From positions 213,501 to 277,500 of the forward strand of contig NZ_CP157875.1 of assembly GCF_040215105.1 (NCBI RefSeq): a stretch of DNA of 64,000 nucleotides, given 5' to 3'. This DNA is from Aeromonas veronii (lineage in GTDB: Bacteria > Pseudomonadota > Gammaproteobacteria > Enterobacterales > Aeromonadaceae). A program made the translations under genes and the position numbers. The notes beneath the pieces are model-generated. The model was not told where the DNA came from and did not search any database. It saw nothing but the letters and a program-made list of their open reading frames with translations. Shown in pieces: positions 9,106 to 18,379 of this stretch. Each line of letters opens with the position of its first letter. Position 1 is the first letter of the stretch.

Positions 9106-9424
9106 ATGGAGTGACGCGAGGGCGATTGTCCCATCGGGTCGGACAGGAAGTCTGCTCAGCATGCACAGGTGATGGGCACGGGATAGCAAGACCAGGATGG
9201 TGATCGCTCGGGATGGGCGAGGCTGCGGGAGGCAACCACCCCGGATGGATGGCAGGATGTCATCGAGATGGGTCAGGCAAGCACACGCACATTCAGGAAC
9301 GACCAATAAGGGTCAGGAAGACCCCACAACACGATGCGCAGATGTACGCCCAGGGACAGGCGTTTTGCAACCAGGGAATGGGACTCGCATAAATATAAAA
9401 AGGCAGCTTCGGCTGCCTTTTTTC
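9106..9424 (+). ncRNA. csrC: CsrB/CsrC-type RNA that sequesters CsrA
   Basis: A non-coding RNA that binds many copies of the translational regulator CsrA. About 319 bases hold 15 GGA trinucleotides (first at 9108, last at 9381), many as AGGA or GGGA in presumed hairpin loops, e.g. CCAGGATGG, GCAGGATGT, TCAGGAAG and CAGGGACAGG. It ends in a textbook terminator: GGCAGC, TTCG, GCTGCC, then six T (9402-9423). Position between engB and yihI is the same as csrC in E. coli; whether it is called csrB or csrC depends on the other copies in the genome. The exact 5' end is inferred. Confidence 0.88.
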
Positions 9425-9635
9425 CATTGGGTGATTAACCCGCTCAGGCATTCTGTGTCAAAATAGCAGCAACATGCCCAGAGGATGCCGATCCTGCGGT
9501 GTTCAGCGGTCAATATGGCCGAATTGGTGCAGGATCCCCTTCTTGTTCCAGATTTACTGTTCCCGCCTCAGCATCCTTCCCGCACGAATCCATCACGGGA
9601 TCGGGCTTCAATCCAGATATTTGTCGGAGTCATTC

Positions 9636-10205
9636 ATGTCGGCCAAACAACCCACCCGCAAGCCTACCGGCAAGCGCAAAGAATCAGATGCCAGTGCCCA
9701 GGAAGGTCGTGAGCGCAAGCGCGCCGCCAAGCGCAAGGGTTTGAAAGCAGGCTCCCGCCAACAGGCAGGGGAAGAGCAGAAGCGCGGCAGCGGCAAGCAA
9801 GCCAAGGATCCGCGCATCGGTTCCCGCAAGCCGGTCGTGCTGGTCGTGGAAGAGAAGAAGAGCAAGCCGGTCGTTTCCAAGCCGCTGAAAGAGAAGAAGC
9901 TGGTGATGACCCCCGAGCAGGAACTCGCGTCCATCGAGAACGATGATCGTCTGAACGATCTGCTGGATCGCCTGGACAATGGCGAGACCCTGGCCGCGGA
10001 CGAGCAAATCTGGGTCGATCAGCGGGTCGACCGCTACCAGGAGCTGATGGACGAGCTCGGGATCATCGATACCGATGAAGACGACGACTTCGATGACGCC
10101 GACTTCGACGAGCCGAGCCAGCCTGCCTCCGAAGAGGAGCTGTGGGAGCGCTTCACCCAGGTTGACTATCAGCCTGAACCCAAGCCTGAGCCGAAGAAAA
10201 AGTGA
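9636..10205 (+). CDS. yihI: Der GTPase-activating protein YihI
   Basis: Stimulates the GTPase Der (EngA) and so modulates ribosome assembly. The 189-residue protein has a very basic, Lys/Arg-rich N-terminal half, then the conserved ELASIENDDRLNDLLDRLD segment and an acidic stretch with IDTDEDDDFDDADFDE before the C-terminus. ATG 9636 is chosen (CGGAG before it, MSAKQPTRKP family start); reading upstream in frame would pass through non-conserved sequence. Its stop overlaps the next start by one base. Confidence 0.92.
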   Translation: MSAKQPTRKPTGKRKESDASAQEGRERKRAAKRKGLKAGSRQQAGEEQKRGSGKQAKDPRIGSRKPVVLVVEEKKSKPVVSKPLKEKKLVMTPEQELASIENDDRLNDLLDRLDNGETLAADEQIWVDQRVDRYQELMDELGIIDTDEDDDFDDADFDEPSQPASEEELWERFTQVDYQPEPKPEPKKK

Positions 10206-10657
10206 TGAGTGGATGGATGCTGGCCGCCCTGCTGGGTGGCCTTGTCTTGCTGGGGCTGGCGGTCTACGCCGGTACCCTGCTGGCTCGTCTCAAGCGTCAG
10301 CACGAGATGCAGCAACAGGCCATCGCGGCCCGCAATGAGCGTATCCTCGAGAGCGTCAGGGTGATCGCCCATGCGGTGCGGGACGGTCAGTGCGACTACT
10401 CGGAGGGGGCCATTCGCCTGACCAATCTGCTGGATGCCCTGCAGATTAAGGGCGGACGCGCCTTCACCGAGGAGTTCCCCGGTCTCTATGGTCTCTATGA
10501 GAAGGTGAAAGAGATGCCGACTCACGAGGCGAGACGGGCGCTCAAGCGCAATGAAGTGATGAGGATGGATCTCGAGCGCAGCGGCTATGAAGCCGAGCTG
10601 GAGGCGCAGATCCTCAAGGACGTCGCCCTGTTGAAGGACTTCCAGTTAAGCCGTTGA
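10205..10657 (+). CDS. DUF2489 family membrane-anchored protein
   Basis: A 150-residue protein with one N-terminal hydrophobic segment (MSGWMLAALLGGLVLLGLAV, residues 1-20) followed by a helical, charged cytoplasmic part. It belongs to the DUF2489 family, which is repeatedly found between yihI and hemN; function is unknown. ATG 10205 overlaps the yihI stop (TGATG). A GTG one codon upstream is also possible. Confidence 0.85.
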   Translation: MSGWMLAALLGGLVLLGLAVYAGTLLARLKRQHEMQQQAIAARNERILESVRVIAHAVRDGQCDYSEGAIRLTNLLDALQIKGGRAFTEEFPGLYGLYEKVKEMPTHEARRALKRNEVMRMDLERSGYEAELEAQILKDVALLKDFQLSR

Positions 10658-10680
10658 TATAAAAGAAAGAGGAAGCAAGC

Positions 10681-12054
10681 GTGCAAGTAGAACAGATTGT
10701 GTGGGACCAGGCCCTGATCGAGAAATACAACTACAGTGGCCCGCGTTATACCTCCTATCCCACTGCGCTGGAGTTCAACGAAGGGTTCGGTTATCCGGAT
10801 TTCGTCCACGCCGCCGGCCAGTACCCGACCCGCAATTTGTCGCTCTACGTGCACATCCCCTTCTGCCACAAGCTCTGTTACTACTGCGGCTGCAACAAGG
10901 TGATCACCCGTCATCAGCACAAGGCCGATCAGTATCTCGACTTCCTCGAGCAGGAGATCAAGGCCCAGGCCCCGCTGTTCAAGCACCGGCTGGTGACCCA
11001 GCTGCATTGGGGCGGCGGCACCCCGACCTATCTGAACGAAGCCCAGACCCGGCGCCTGATGGCCATGCTGCGGGAACACTTCCAGTTTGCAGGCGAAGGG
11101 GAGATCAGCATCGAAGTGGATCCGCGGGAGATCGAACTCTCCATGCTGGATGTGCTGCGAGAGGTGGGCTTCAACCGCATCAGCCTCGGCGTGCAGGACT
11201 TCAACAAGCAGGTCCAGATCGCGGTCAATCGGGAGCAGGACAACGACTTCATCCGCGCCATGCTGGAGCGCGCCCGTGCGTTGGGCTTCCGCTCCACCAA
11301 CCTCGATCTGATTTATGGCCTTCCCCACCAGAACCGGGACAGCTTCCATCACACCCTGGAAGAGGTGCTCAAAACCGATCCGGCCCGTCTCTCCATCTTC
11401 AACTATGCCCATCTGCCGAGCCGCTTCGCCGCCCAGCACAAGTTGAAAGAGGCGGACATGCCGGCTCCTCGCGAGAAGCTGGCCATGCTGCAGGACACCA
11501 TCGCCTTCCTCACCGGCCAGGGTTACCAGTTCATCGGCATGGATCACTTCGCCAAGCCGGACGACGAACTGGCGGTGGCCCAGCGGGAAGGCAAGCTGCA
11601 CCGCAACTTCCAGGGGTACACCACCCAGGGGGATTGCGACCTGCTGGGTCTGGGGGTCTCCTCCATCAGCATGATCGGCGACGCCTACTCCCAGAACCAG
11701 AAGGATCTCAAGGCCTACTACGCCCAGGTGGACGAGCTGGGTCATGCCCAGTGGAAGGGGTGCTCCCTCAATCAGGATGACCTGATCCGCCGGGAGGTGA
11801 TCAAGCGCCTCATCTGTGACTTCTCCCTGAACTTCGCTGCCGTCGAGCAGGCCCACGGCCTGGTGTTCAAGGAGTATTTCGCCGAGGATCTCAAGCTGCT
11901 GCAGACCTTCATCGACGATGGCCTGGTGCGCATGACGGCCGAGGGGCTGGAGGTGGTCTCCACCGGTCAGCTGCTCATTCGCAACATCTGCATGTGTTTC
12001 GACGTCTACCTGCGCAGCAAGGCGCGTCAGCAGCAGTTCTCCCGGGTGATCTGA
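10681..12054 (+). CDS. hemN: Oxygen-independent coproporphyrinogen III dehydrogenase
   Basis: A radical SAM enzyme making protoporphyrinogen IX without oxygen. The 457-residue protein has the CxxxCxxC cluster motif at C62, C66 and C69 plus Cys71, the extra cysteine typical of HemN (CHKLCYYCGC), GGGTPT for SAM, and a C-terminal winged domain ending CFDVYLRSK. Start is GTG 10681 behind GAGGAAG; the reading MQVEQIVWDQALIEKYNYSGPRYTSYPTA matches HemN starts. Together with hemF this gives aerobic and anaerobic heme routes. Confidence 0.96.
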   Translation: MQVEQIVWDQALIEKYNYSGPRYTSYPTALEFNEGFGYPDFVHAAGQYPTRNLSLYVHIPFCHKLCYYCGCNKVITRHQHKADQYLDFLEQEIKAQAPLFKHRLVTQLHWGGGTPTYLNEAQTRRLMAMLREHFQFAGEGEISIEVDPREIELSMLDVLREVGFNRISLGVQDFNKQVQIAVNREQDNDFIRAMLERARALGFRSTNLDLIYGLPHQNRDSFHHTLEEVLKTDPARLSIFNYAHLPSRFAAQHKLKEADMPAPREKLAMLQDTIAFLTGQGYQFIGMDHFAKPDDELAVAQREGKLHRNFQGYTTQGDCDLLGLGVSSISMIGDAYSQNQKDLKAYYAQVDELGHAQWKGCSLNQDDLIRREVIKRLICDFSLNFAAVEQAHGLVFKEYFAEDLKLLQTFIDDGLVRMTAEGLEVVSTGQLLIRNICMCFDVYLRSKARQQQFSRVI

Positions 12055-12075
12055 ATCGTTCGATTGCCGGACAAT

Positions 12076-12103
12076 AAAAAAACCGCCGAGAGGCGGTTTC
12101 TTT
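12076..12103. terminator. Bidirectional terminator between hemN and add
   Basis: AACCGCC, loop GAGA, GGCGGTT (12081-12098), with A-rich sequence before and T-rich after, so it can serve both convergent genes. Confidence 0.85.
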
Positions 12104-12121
12104 ATTGGGTCGGGATGCCGA

Positions 12122-13129
12122 CTAGCCTTGGCGGCGGGCAGCCCGGGCGCTCAGTTCGGCCTTCTCGGCGTCGCTCAGGAAGGCCAGTGTCAGACCATTG
12201 CGCTGCGCGGTGCGAATTTCTTCCGCACTCATGCCGGCGGTAGGGGCTGCGACCTCGTATTCGTAGGGCAGATCTATGCCTTCAACAGCAGGATCGTCGG
12301 TGTTGAGACAGGCCAGTACGCCGGCGGCCAGGAACTGGCGGATCGGGTGATCGCCGAGGCTCGCCACCGTGGTGGTCTGCAGGTTGGAGGTGAGGCAGGA
12401 TTCGATGCCGATGCGGTGCTCCGCCAGGTAGGCCATCAGGGCCGGATCCTGGATCGCCTTGACGCCGTGGCCGATGCGCTCGGCGCCGAGCTCCCGGATG
12501 GCCTGCCACATGCTCTCGGGGCCTGCGGCTTCACCGGCGTGCACGGTAACCCGCATGCCCGCATCCCGCACCTTGCGGAAGTGGTCGGTGAACAGGTTGC
12601 CAGGGAAGCCCAGCTCATCCCCCGCCAGATCGACGGCGACCAGCTGATCCCGGTGGGCCAGGCAGGCTTCCAGTTCGACTCGGCACTGCTCGGTGCCGAA
12701 GGTGCGACTCATGATGCCGATGAGGTTGGTCTTGATGCCAAAATCGCGGCTGCCGGCGGCCACGCCATCGATGACGGCCTCCACCACGCCCTGGGGGTGC
12801 AGCTTGTGGGCCATGGCCATGTAGGCCGGGCTGAAACGCAGCTCGGCATAGTCGATGCCGGCGCGCAGCAGATCTTCCACGTTCTCGTAGGCCACCCGAC
12901 GGCAGGCATCGTAGTCGGCCAGCACGGCCACGCCCCAGTCCAGCTTTTTCAGGAAGGCGACCAGGCTCGGTTCGTTCTCGACGATCTGCACGTGGGGGCG
13001 CAGCGCCTCCAGCTCGGTGGCGGGCAGCTGAATGTTGTGCTGTCTACCCAGCTCGAGAATGGTCTGTGGGCGAATGTTGCCGTCCAGATGGCGGTGCAGG
13101 TCGGTCAGGGGGAGGGATCTGTCAATCAT
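12122..13129 (-). CDS. add: Adenosine deaminase
   Basis: Hydrolyses adenosine and deoxyadenosine to inosine forms in purine salvage. The 335-residue enzyme shows the zinc ligands His12/His14 (DLHRHLDG), His197 and catalytic Glu200 (VHAGE), His221 (GHGVKA) and Asp278/Asp279 (NTDDP). The start is the ATG at 13129 ([14 protein letters not shown]); the frame is open further upstream but that stretch is not conserved. Length matches E. coli Add. Confidence 0.96.
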   Translation of the reverse strand: MIDRSLPLTDLHRHLDGNIRPQTILELGRQHNIQLPATELEALRPHVQIVENEPSLVAFLKKLDWGVAVLADYDACRRVAYENVEDLLRAGIDYAELRFSPAYMAMAHKLHPQGVVEAVIDGVAAGSRDFGIKTNLIGIMSRTFGTEQCRVELEACLAHRDQLVAVDLAGDELGFPGNLFTDHFRKVRDAGMRVTVHAGEAAGPESMWQAIRELGAERIGHGVKAIQDPALMAYLAEHRIGIESCLTSNLQTTTVASLGDHPIRQFLAAGVLACLNTDDPAVEGIDLPYEYEVAAPTAGMSAEEIRTAQRNGLTLAFLSDAEKAELSARAARRQG

Positions 13130-13185
13130 GGTGGCGCCTTCTGCGAGTCGGGTTGGAAAGCCTGCCATTCTAGGCAGGACTCCTG

Positions 13186-13217
13186 AAAAAGATACCCCGT
13201 TTGCAGGCAAACGGGGT
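13186..13217 (-). terminator. Intrinsic terminator after glnG
   Basis: An 11-bp perfect stem, ACCCCGTTTGC / GCAAACGGGGT, with a two-base centre (13194-13217), followed on the minus strand by ATCTTTTTC. Confidence 0.85.
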
Positions 13218-13271
13218 ACTGGGCGGGCATATATTCATCAAGGCGTGATGGGAATCGTTTTCCCCTGAGGC

Positions 13272-14690
13272 TCAGGGAATATCGAGCTCCTTGAGCTTGC
13301 GGGTCAGGGTGTTGCGACCCCAGCCGAGCAGGCGGGCTGCCTCCTGCTTGTGACCGCGAGTGTGTTCCAGTGCCGTCTCCAGCATGATCCGCTCGAACTG
13401 GGGCAGGGCGTCGGCCAGGATGTCGGTCTCCCCCAGCGCCAACTTGCCAGCCACCCAATCCTGCAACTGTTGCTGCCAGCCACCGGCGAGGGCGGGTTGC
13501 CCCGGCTCTGCCGTGCTGGTGACCGGGGTCAGCAGTTCGGGAGGGAGATCGCTCACCAGCACCTCCTGACCCGAGGCCATCACGGTCAGCCAGCGGCAGA
13601 CGTTCTCCAGCTGGCGCACGTTGCCCGGCCAGGGCAGGCGGCTGACATAGGCCTGGGTGTCCGGATGCAGGCTCTTGGCCTCCACGTTCAGCTCCTTGGC
13701 CGCTCGCAACAGGAAGTGCTGGGCGAGTTGGGGAATGTCTTCGCGCCGCTCCTTGAGGGCCGGGATGTGAATGCGAATGACGTTGAGGCGATGGAACAAA
13801 TCCTCCCGAAACTCGCCGTCGGCCACCCGCTTCTCCAGATTTTGGTGGGTGGCGGCGATGATCCGCACGTCCACCTGCACCGGCTGGTGACCGCCGACCC
13901 GGTAGAACTGCCCATCCGCCAGTACCCGCAGCAGCCGGGTCTGTACCTCGAGGGGCATGTCCCCTATCTCGTCGAGAAACAGGGTGCCGCCATCGGCCTG
14001 CTCGAAGCGGCCGTGACGGATGTTGTTGGCACCGGTGAAGGCCCCCTTCTCATGGCCGAACAGCTCGGATTCGATGAGATCTTTGGGGATGGCCGCCATG
14101 TTGAGTGCGATGAAGTTCTTGTGGGAGCGGGGGCTGTGCTTGTGCAGGGCATGGGCGACCAGCTCCTTGCCGGTACCACTTTGACCGTTGATGAGCACCG
14201 AGATGCTGGAGCGTGACAGTCGGCCGATGGCGCGAAACACCTCCTGCATGGCGGGGGCCTCGCCGATGATCTCCGGGCTGTTGCCGGGCTCCTGCTGACG
14301 ACCCTTGCGTTTGGTACGCTGCTCCTTGAGGTGATTCTCGGCGCGGCGTACCAGGCTGACGGCCTCGTCGATGTCGAAGGGCTTGGGCAGGTACTCGAAG
14401 GCGCCGCGCTGGTAGGCGTTGACCGCACTGTCCAAGTCCGAGTGGGCGGTCATGATGATGATGGGCAGATCCGCCTGACGGCGATGGATCTGCTCCAGCA
14501 GGCTGAGACCATCGATGCCGGGCATGCGAATGTCGGAGAGGATGACGTCGGGCGAGCGCATCTCCAGGGAGCTCAGCAGGGCTTCACCATCGGCAAAACT
14601 CTCGCAATCGAAGCCTTCGCTGCCCAGGGTGCGCTCCAGGACCCACCGGATGGAGCTGTCGTCATCGACGATCCACACTTTTGCTGTCAT
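13272..14690 (-). CDS. glnG: Nitrogen regulator NtrC (GlnG), sigma-54 activator
   Basis: Response regulator that activates sigma-54 promoters under nitrogen limitation. The 472-residue protein has a receiver domain with phospho-acceptor Asp53 (LSDIRMPG), a AAA+ domain with Walker A GQSGTGKE (169-176) and the sigma-54-contacting GAFTGA loop (216-221), and a C-terminal Fis-like helix-turn-helix ([17 protein letters not shown]). It lies 9 bases after glnL in the same operon and is followed by a strong terminator. Confidence 0.97.
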   Translation of the reverse strand: MTAKVWIVDDDSSIRWVLERTLGSEGFDCESFADGEALLSSLEMRSPDVILSDIRMPGIDGLSLLEQIHRRQADLPIIIMTAHSDLDSAVNAYQRGAFEYLPKPFDIDEAVSLVRRAENHLKEQRTKRKGRQQEPGNSPEIIGEAPAMQEVFRAIGRLSRSSISVLINGQSGTGKELVAHALHKHSPRSHKNFIALNMAAIPKDLIESELFGHEKGAFTGANNIRHGRFEQADGGTLFLDEIGDMPLEVQTRLLRVLADGQFYRVGGHQPVQVDVRIIAATHQNLEKRVADGEFREDLFHRLNVIRIHIPALKERREDIPQLAQHFLLRAAKELNVEAKSLHPDTQAYVSRLPWPGNVRQLENVCRWLTVMASGQEVLVSDLPPELLTPVTSTAEPGQPALAGGWQQQLQDWVAGKLALGETDILADALPQFERIMLETALEHTRGHKQEAARLLGWGRNTLTRKLKELDIP

Positions 14691-14699
14691 GAGGTTCCC

Positions 14700-15767
14700 T
14701 TATTTGCGAAGCGGTAGATAGATGGTGAATTCGGTATGGCCGGGCCAGCTGATGCAGTCGATGCGCCCCTTGTGCTGATCGATCAGGTTCTGGGCGATGG
14801 AGAGGCCAAGCCCCGTCCCTCCCTCCTTGCCGGTGATCATGGGGTAGAAGAGGGTGTCGCGGATGGCATCGGGAATGCCGGGGCCGTTGTCGATGATCTT
14901 GATCTCCGCCGCCAGCCGGTAGCGCTGGCCGTGGATGGTGATCTGGAAGGCGGTGCGAGTCTTGATGCGGATGAGCCCGGTCTGCTCCCCCAGCGCCTCG
15001 GCGGCGTTGCGCACTATGTTGAGGAAGGCCTGCTGCAGCTGATCCGCCTCCATCTCGAATTCCGGAATGCTGGGATCGTAGTCCCGCTCGATCCGGATCT
15101 GGGGAGGCAGCTCCAGATCCACCAGGCGGCGCACCTGTTCCAGCACCGAGTGCACATTGTGCATCTGGTGGCGGCCGGGCCGCTGGGGGCCGAGCAGGCG
15201 ATCGACCAAGGCCCGCAGCCGGTCGGCCTGCTCGATGATGATGCCGGTATATTCCCGCAAGGCGGGATCCGGCAGCTCCTTTTGCAGCAACTGGGCGGCG
15301 CCGCGCAAGCCACCGAGGGGATTCTTGATCTCGTGGGCCAGACCGCGCACCAGCTCCTTGGCCGCCTGCTGCTGGGCATGTTGCTGCAGCTCCTGGCTTA
15401 TCTTCTTCTGCTGATCGATCTTGCGCAGCTCCACCACCATCAGCCGCTGTTCACCGCTGCCCTGGGTGTCGGCCATGGGGCTGACGCTGATCTCCACCAG
15501 CCTGGGTTCCCCTTCCACCACCAGGGTCACTTCGCTGTCGGTGAAGCCTTGCCCCGAAATGAGGCACTGTTTGAATCGCTGCAGATCGAGGGAGATGTGT
15601 TCGAGCAGATAGGGCAGCTCTATGCCGATCAGGCGCCGCTCGCTGAGGGAGAGCAGCTGCTCTGCCGCCGGGTTGACGAATTGAATGCAGAGCCGCTCGT
15701 CCATCAGGATGACGGCGGTCAGCAGGTTGTCCAAGAGTGTCTTGGCGTTGTCCGAGCGGGTTGGCAC
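14700..15767 (-). CDS. glnL: Nitrogen sensor kinase NtrB (GlnL)
   Basis: Histidine kinase/phosphatase that controls NtrC in response to PII protein. The 355-residue protein has an N-terminal PAS domain (about 10-115), the H-box with His145 (RGLAHEIKNPLGGLRGA), and the ATP-binding N, G1 and G2 boxes (NIVRNAAEAL, DNGPGIP, GTGLGLS). No membrane segments, as expected for this cytoplasmic kinase. Start is GTG 15767 with a GGGAG ribosome site. An NtrC palindrome lies 36 bases upstream of the start. Confidence 0.96.
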   Translation of the reverse strand: MPTRSDNAKTLLDNLLTAVILMDERLCIQFVNPAAEQLLSLSERRLIGIELPYLLEHISLDLQRFKQCLISGQGFTDSEVTLVVEGEPRLVEISVSPMADTQGSGEQRLMVVELRKIDQQKKISQELQQHAQQQAAKELVRGLAHEIKNPLGGLRGAAQLLQKELPDPALREYTGIIIEQADRLRALVDRLLGPQRPGRHQMHNVHSVLEQVRRLVDLELPPQIRIERDYDPSIPEFEMEADQLQQAFLNIVRNAAEALGEQTGLIRIKTRTAFQITIHGQRYRLAAEIKIIDNGPGIPDAIRDTLFYPMITGKEGGTGLGLSIAQNLIDQHKGRIDCISWPGHTEFTIYLPLRK

Positions 15768-15802
15768 TGGTTTCTCCCTAAAACGGTGCTGCTCACCGAT
15801 TA

Positions 15803-15819
15803 TGCACCGATATGGTGCA
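15803..15819 (-). promoter_or_regulatory. NtrC binding site in the glnLG promoter
   Basis: TGCACCGATATGGTGCA is a perfect NtrC consensus palindrome, 36 bases upstream of glnL. A further half site (ATCGGTGCA) is present near 15833-15841. In E. coli a similar site lets NtrC repress its own promoter. Confidence 0.85.
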
Positions 15820-15853
15820 TTGAGTTTACCCGCATCGGTGCATCACATCACCC

Positions 15854-16423
15854 CTAATCCGCTTTGGGGGTGGCCTTGGGAGCCGGATCCACCGTGGTTC
15901 TGTGCAGGTAAAAGGTGGTTGGCTTGGATTTAGCAAGGATCGTACCGTCTTTGGCGAGCAGCTCGAGCTGCGCCTGATGGGCGCCGCGATCGAGGTTCTC
16001 CACCCGGATTGCCAGGCTGTTATGGACCAGGGGGACGGCCTTGCCGTTGAGCAGCAGGCGCAGATCGAACTGTACCGGTGCCTGGGGATTGACCTCGGCC
16101 TGGAAGACGATGTTGCCCGTGTTGTCACGCAGGGTACTGCCTGGCTCGGGGGAGAGCAGCTCGACAGACAGCGTGGCGGCCGCCTGTGCCTTCTTGTCAT
16201 CAACCCCGGTCAGATGATTGAAGTTGTCTACCTGCACCGAGTGGGGGGCGGTGCCGATGAGGGGGGAGACCCGAAGATCCAGCTCCTTGGCACTCTTGCC
16301 GGGAGGGGGAGCATCGGTGTAGTGGGTCACGCCGTTGGCATCGACCCAGGAGTAGACCCTGGCAGCCTGGGCGGCGAAAGGCAGCATCAGCAAGAGGCTC
16401 AGCATCCATGGCACTGTGTTCAT
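15854..16423 (-). CDS. DUF4124 domain exported protein
   Basis: A 189-residue protein with a signal peptide (MNTVPWMLSLLLMLPFAAQA, cut after AQA) and the DUF4124 motif directly after it (RVYSWVDANGVTHYTDAPP, residues 22-40). The remaining part resembles an Ig-like fold but no enzymatic motif is visible. The start is ATG 16423; the upstream in-frame stretch is rich in unlikely residues. The position between glnA and glnL is often occupied by such genes in related bacteria, but no nitrogen role is shown. Confidence 0.85.
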   Translation of the reverse strand: MNTVPWMLSLLLMLPFAAQAARVYSWVDANGVTHYTDAPPPGKSAKELDLRVSPLIGTAPHSVQVDNFNHLTGVDDKKAQAAATLSVELLSPEPGSTLRDNTGNIVFQAEVNPQAPVQFDLRLLLNGKAVPLVHNSLAIRVENLDRGAHQAQLELLAKDGTILAKSKPTTFYLHRTTVDPAPKATPKAD

Positions 16424-16563
16424 CCATCTCTCCTTGACGGGGTTCAGCTTAATCCTATCAGAGAAAAAACGGCCAGACCGATTGTCGGAAATATGGGGCG
16501 GATATCGATCGATGGGCTGGCGGTTTCTTCCGTGAATGGCGCGTGTGCGGGCTGCCGGCCCAC

Positions 16564-16591
16564 CATAAAAAAACCCGCCAGCTGGCGGGTT
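16564..16591 (-). terminator. Intrinsic terminator after glnA
   Basis: A 20-bp perfect palindrome AACCCGCCAGCTGGCGGGTT at 16572-16591, followed on the minus strand by a run of seven T. Confidence 0.9.
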
Positions 16592-16618
16592 TTCATGTTG
16601 ATGACGCAAGGACACCGA

Positions 16619-18028
16619 TTAGACGGAGTAGTACAGCTCAAACTCCAGCGGGTGCGGGGTCATGCGTACGCGATCCACGTCCTGCTGCTTCAGCTCCAGG
16701 TAGGAGTTGATGAAGTCATCGCTGAACACGCCACCACGGGTCAGGAACTCGCGGTCTGCGTCCAGGGCAGACAGGGCTTCGTCCAGAGAGCCGGCAACGG
16801 TCGGCACTTCGGCGGCTTCTTCCGGCGGCAGGTCATACAAGTTCTTGTCCATGGCATCGCCCGGATGGATCTTGTTGATGATACCGTCCAGGCCGGCCAT
16901 CAGCTGGGCGGCGAAGGCCAGGTAGGGGTTGGCTGCCGGATCCGGGAAGCGAACCTCGATGCGACGGGCTTTCGGGCTCGGCACCACCGGAATACGGATG
17001 GAGGCAGAGCGGTTGCGGGCGGAGTAGGCCAGCATGACCGGGGCTTCGTAGCCTGGTACCAGACGCTTGTAGGAGTTGGTGGTCGGGTTGGCGAAGGCGT
17101 TGATGGCCTTGGCGTGCTTGATGATGCCGCCGATGTAGTGCAGCGCCATCTCGGACAGACCGCCGTACAGGTCGCCGGCGAACAGGTTGACGCCGTTCTT
17201 GGCCAGGGACTGGTGGCAGTGCATGCCGGAGCCGTTGTCACCGAACATGGGTTTGGGCATGAAGGTAACGGTCTTGTTGTAGGCGTGGGCCACGTTGTGG
17301 ATCACGTACTTCAGCACCTGCACTTCGTCCGCTTTCAGAGTCAGAGTGTTGAAGCGGGTCGCGATCTCGTTCTGACCGGCGGTCGCCACTTCATGGTGGT
17401 GCGCTTCGACCACCTGGCCCATCTCTTCCAGCACCAGACACATGGCGGCACGGATATCCTGGGAGGAGTCAACCGGTGCAACCGGGAAGTAACCACCCTT
17501 GACGAAGGGACGGTGACCCTTGTTGCCGTGCTCGTAGTCGGTACCGGAGTTCCAGGCAGCTTCTTCGGATTCGATCTTCACGAAGCTGTGGCCCATGGTG
17601 TTGGAGAAGGTGATGTTGTCGAACATGAAGAATTCCGGCTCCGGCCCGAACAGCACGGTGTCAGCGATGCCGCTGGACTTCAGGAAATCTTCGGCGCGCT
17701 TGGCGATGGAGCGCGGATCGCGGTCGTAGCCTTGCATGGTGGCGGGCTCGAGCACGTCACAGACGATGTTCAGGGTGGTCTCTTCAGTGAAGGGATCCAG
17801 CTTGGCGGAGGCCGGGTCCGGCATCAGCACCATGTCAGACTCATTGATGCCCTTCCAGCCGCCGATGGAGGAACCATCGAACATCTTGCCATCTTCGAAG
17901 AAGTCTTCATCGACCTGATGGGAAGGAATGGATACGTGCTGTTCTTTACCCTTGGTGTCGGTAAAGCGCAGATCAACAAACTTGACTTCGTGTTCCTGGA
18001 TCAGGGCCAAAACGTTCTGGGCTGACAT
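16619..18028 (-). CDS. glnA: Glutamine synthetase, type I
   Basis: Makes glutamine from glutamate, ammonia and ATP; dodecameric and central to nitrogen assimilation. The 469-residue protein is the standard GSI-beta length. It has the [14 protein letters not shown] opening, the active-site blocks [24 protein letters not shown] and [20 protein letters not shown], and the adenylylation Tyr398 in [10 protein letters not shown]. Regulated by a sigma-54 promoter and NtrC sites in the upstream gap (see separate entries). Confidence 0.98.
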   Translation of the reverse strand: MSAQNVLALIQEHEVKFVDLRFTDTKGKEQHVSIPSHQVDEDFFEDGKMFDGSSIGGWKGINESDMVLMPDPASAKLDPFTEETTLNIVCDVLEPATMQGYDRDPRSIAKRAEDFLKSSGIADTVLFGPEPEFFMFDNITFSNTMGHSFVKIESEEAAWNSGTDYEHGNKGHRPFVKGGYFPVAPVDSSQDIRAAMCLVLEEMGQVVEAHHHEVATAGQNEIATRFNTLTLKADEVQVLKYVIHNVAHAYNKTVTFMPKPMFGDNGSGMHCHQSLAKNGVNLFAGDLYGGLSEMALHYIGGIIKHAKAINAFANPTTNSYKRLVPGYEAPVMLAYSARNRSASIRIPVVPSPKARRIEVRFPDPAANPYLAFAAQLMAGLDGIINKIHPGDAMDKNLYDLPPEEAAEVPTVAGSLDEALSALDADREFLTRGGVFSDDFINSYLELKQQDVDRVRMTPHPLEFELYYSV

Positions 18029-18084
18029 GCTAAGTAACCTCCGGTGTTAAAACTCTTTGGGTGAATGCGTCGTCATATTCACAT

Positions 18085-18102
18085 AAGCCAGTATCGTGCC
18101 AA
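18085..18102 (-). promoter_or_regulatory. Sigma-54 promoter of glnA (p2 type)
   Basis: On the minus strand TTGGCACGATACTGGCTT carries GG at -24 and GC at -12 with the required 10 bases between, and matches the TGGCAC consensus. The predicted start is about 18075, giving a leader of nearly 50 bases before glnA. Confidence 0.85.
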
Positions 18103-18209
18103 GTTTGTGACAGCTTGATTTCAGGGCATTTGCACCGTTTCAGGCTGTCGGGTCACCCGCTCTCGTGCAGTGTTGCGCCTCATAGTGGTGCAACCTTGGA
18201 TCCTTTTGG

Positions 18210-18226
18210 TGCACCAATATGGTGCG
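18210..18226 (-). promoter_or_regulatory. NtrC enhancer site for glnA
   Basis: TGCACCAATATGGTGCG: GCACC and GGTGC arms around AATAT, as in the NtrC consensus, about 110 bases upstream of the -24 element, a normal enhancer distance. A second, weaker site with a good TGGTGC half lies near 18173-18191. Confidence 0.85.
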
Positions 18227-18379
18227 CCAGCGTTCCAACCCCCATCTAAGCAGGCTTTTCAAACGGGGTCTATGATCCTGATCCCCTGTCGTGCACGAAT
18301 GGTCTGCAATTCTGCTAGGCAGATCACAAAGGCGAGAGTACAATTAGCGCCCAATTTTACCCGGTGATTTGAGGCGAGA

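Larger units (their letters stand above)
18029..18379. other. glnA/typA divergent control region
   Basis: This 351-base gap has no gene. On the glnA side it carries a -24/-12 promoter (18085-18102) and an NtrC palindrome (18210-18226). On the typA side TACAAT at 18339-18344 is a plausible -10, although no good -35 precedes it. Confidence 0.75.

Noticed and set aside
15902..18025. A 707-codon open frame on the plus strand across glnA and its neighbours
   Set aside because: It is opposite glnA and the DUF4124 gene, has no ribosome site or family pattern, and is a by-product of GC-rich codon use.
18173..18191. Second full NtrC site before glnA
   Set aside because: The GGTGC half is good, but the spacing between halves is two bases too long or the left half is degenerate; kept only as a weak site.
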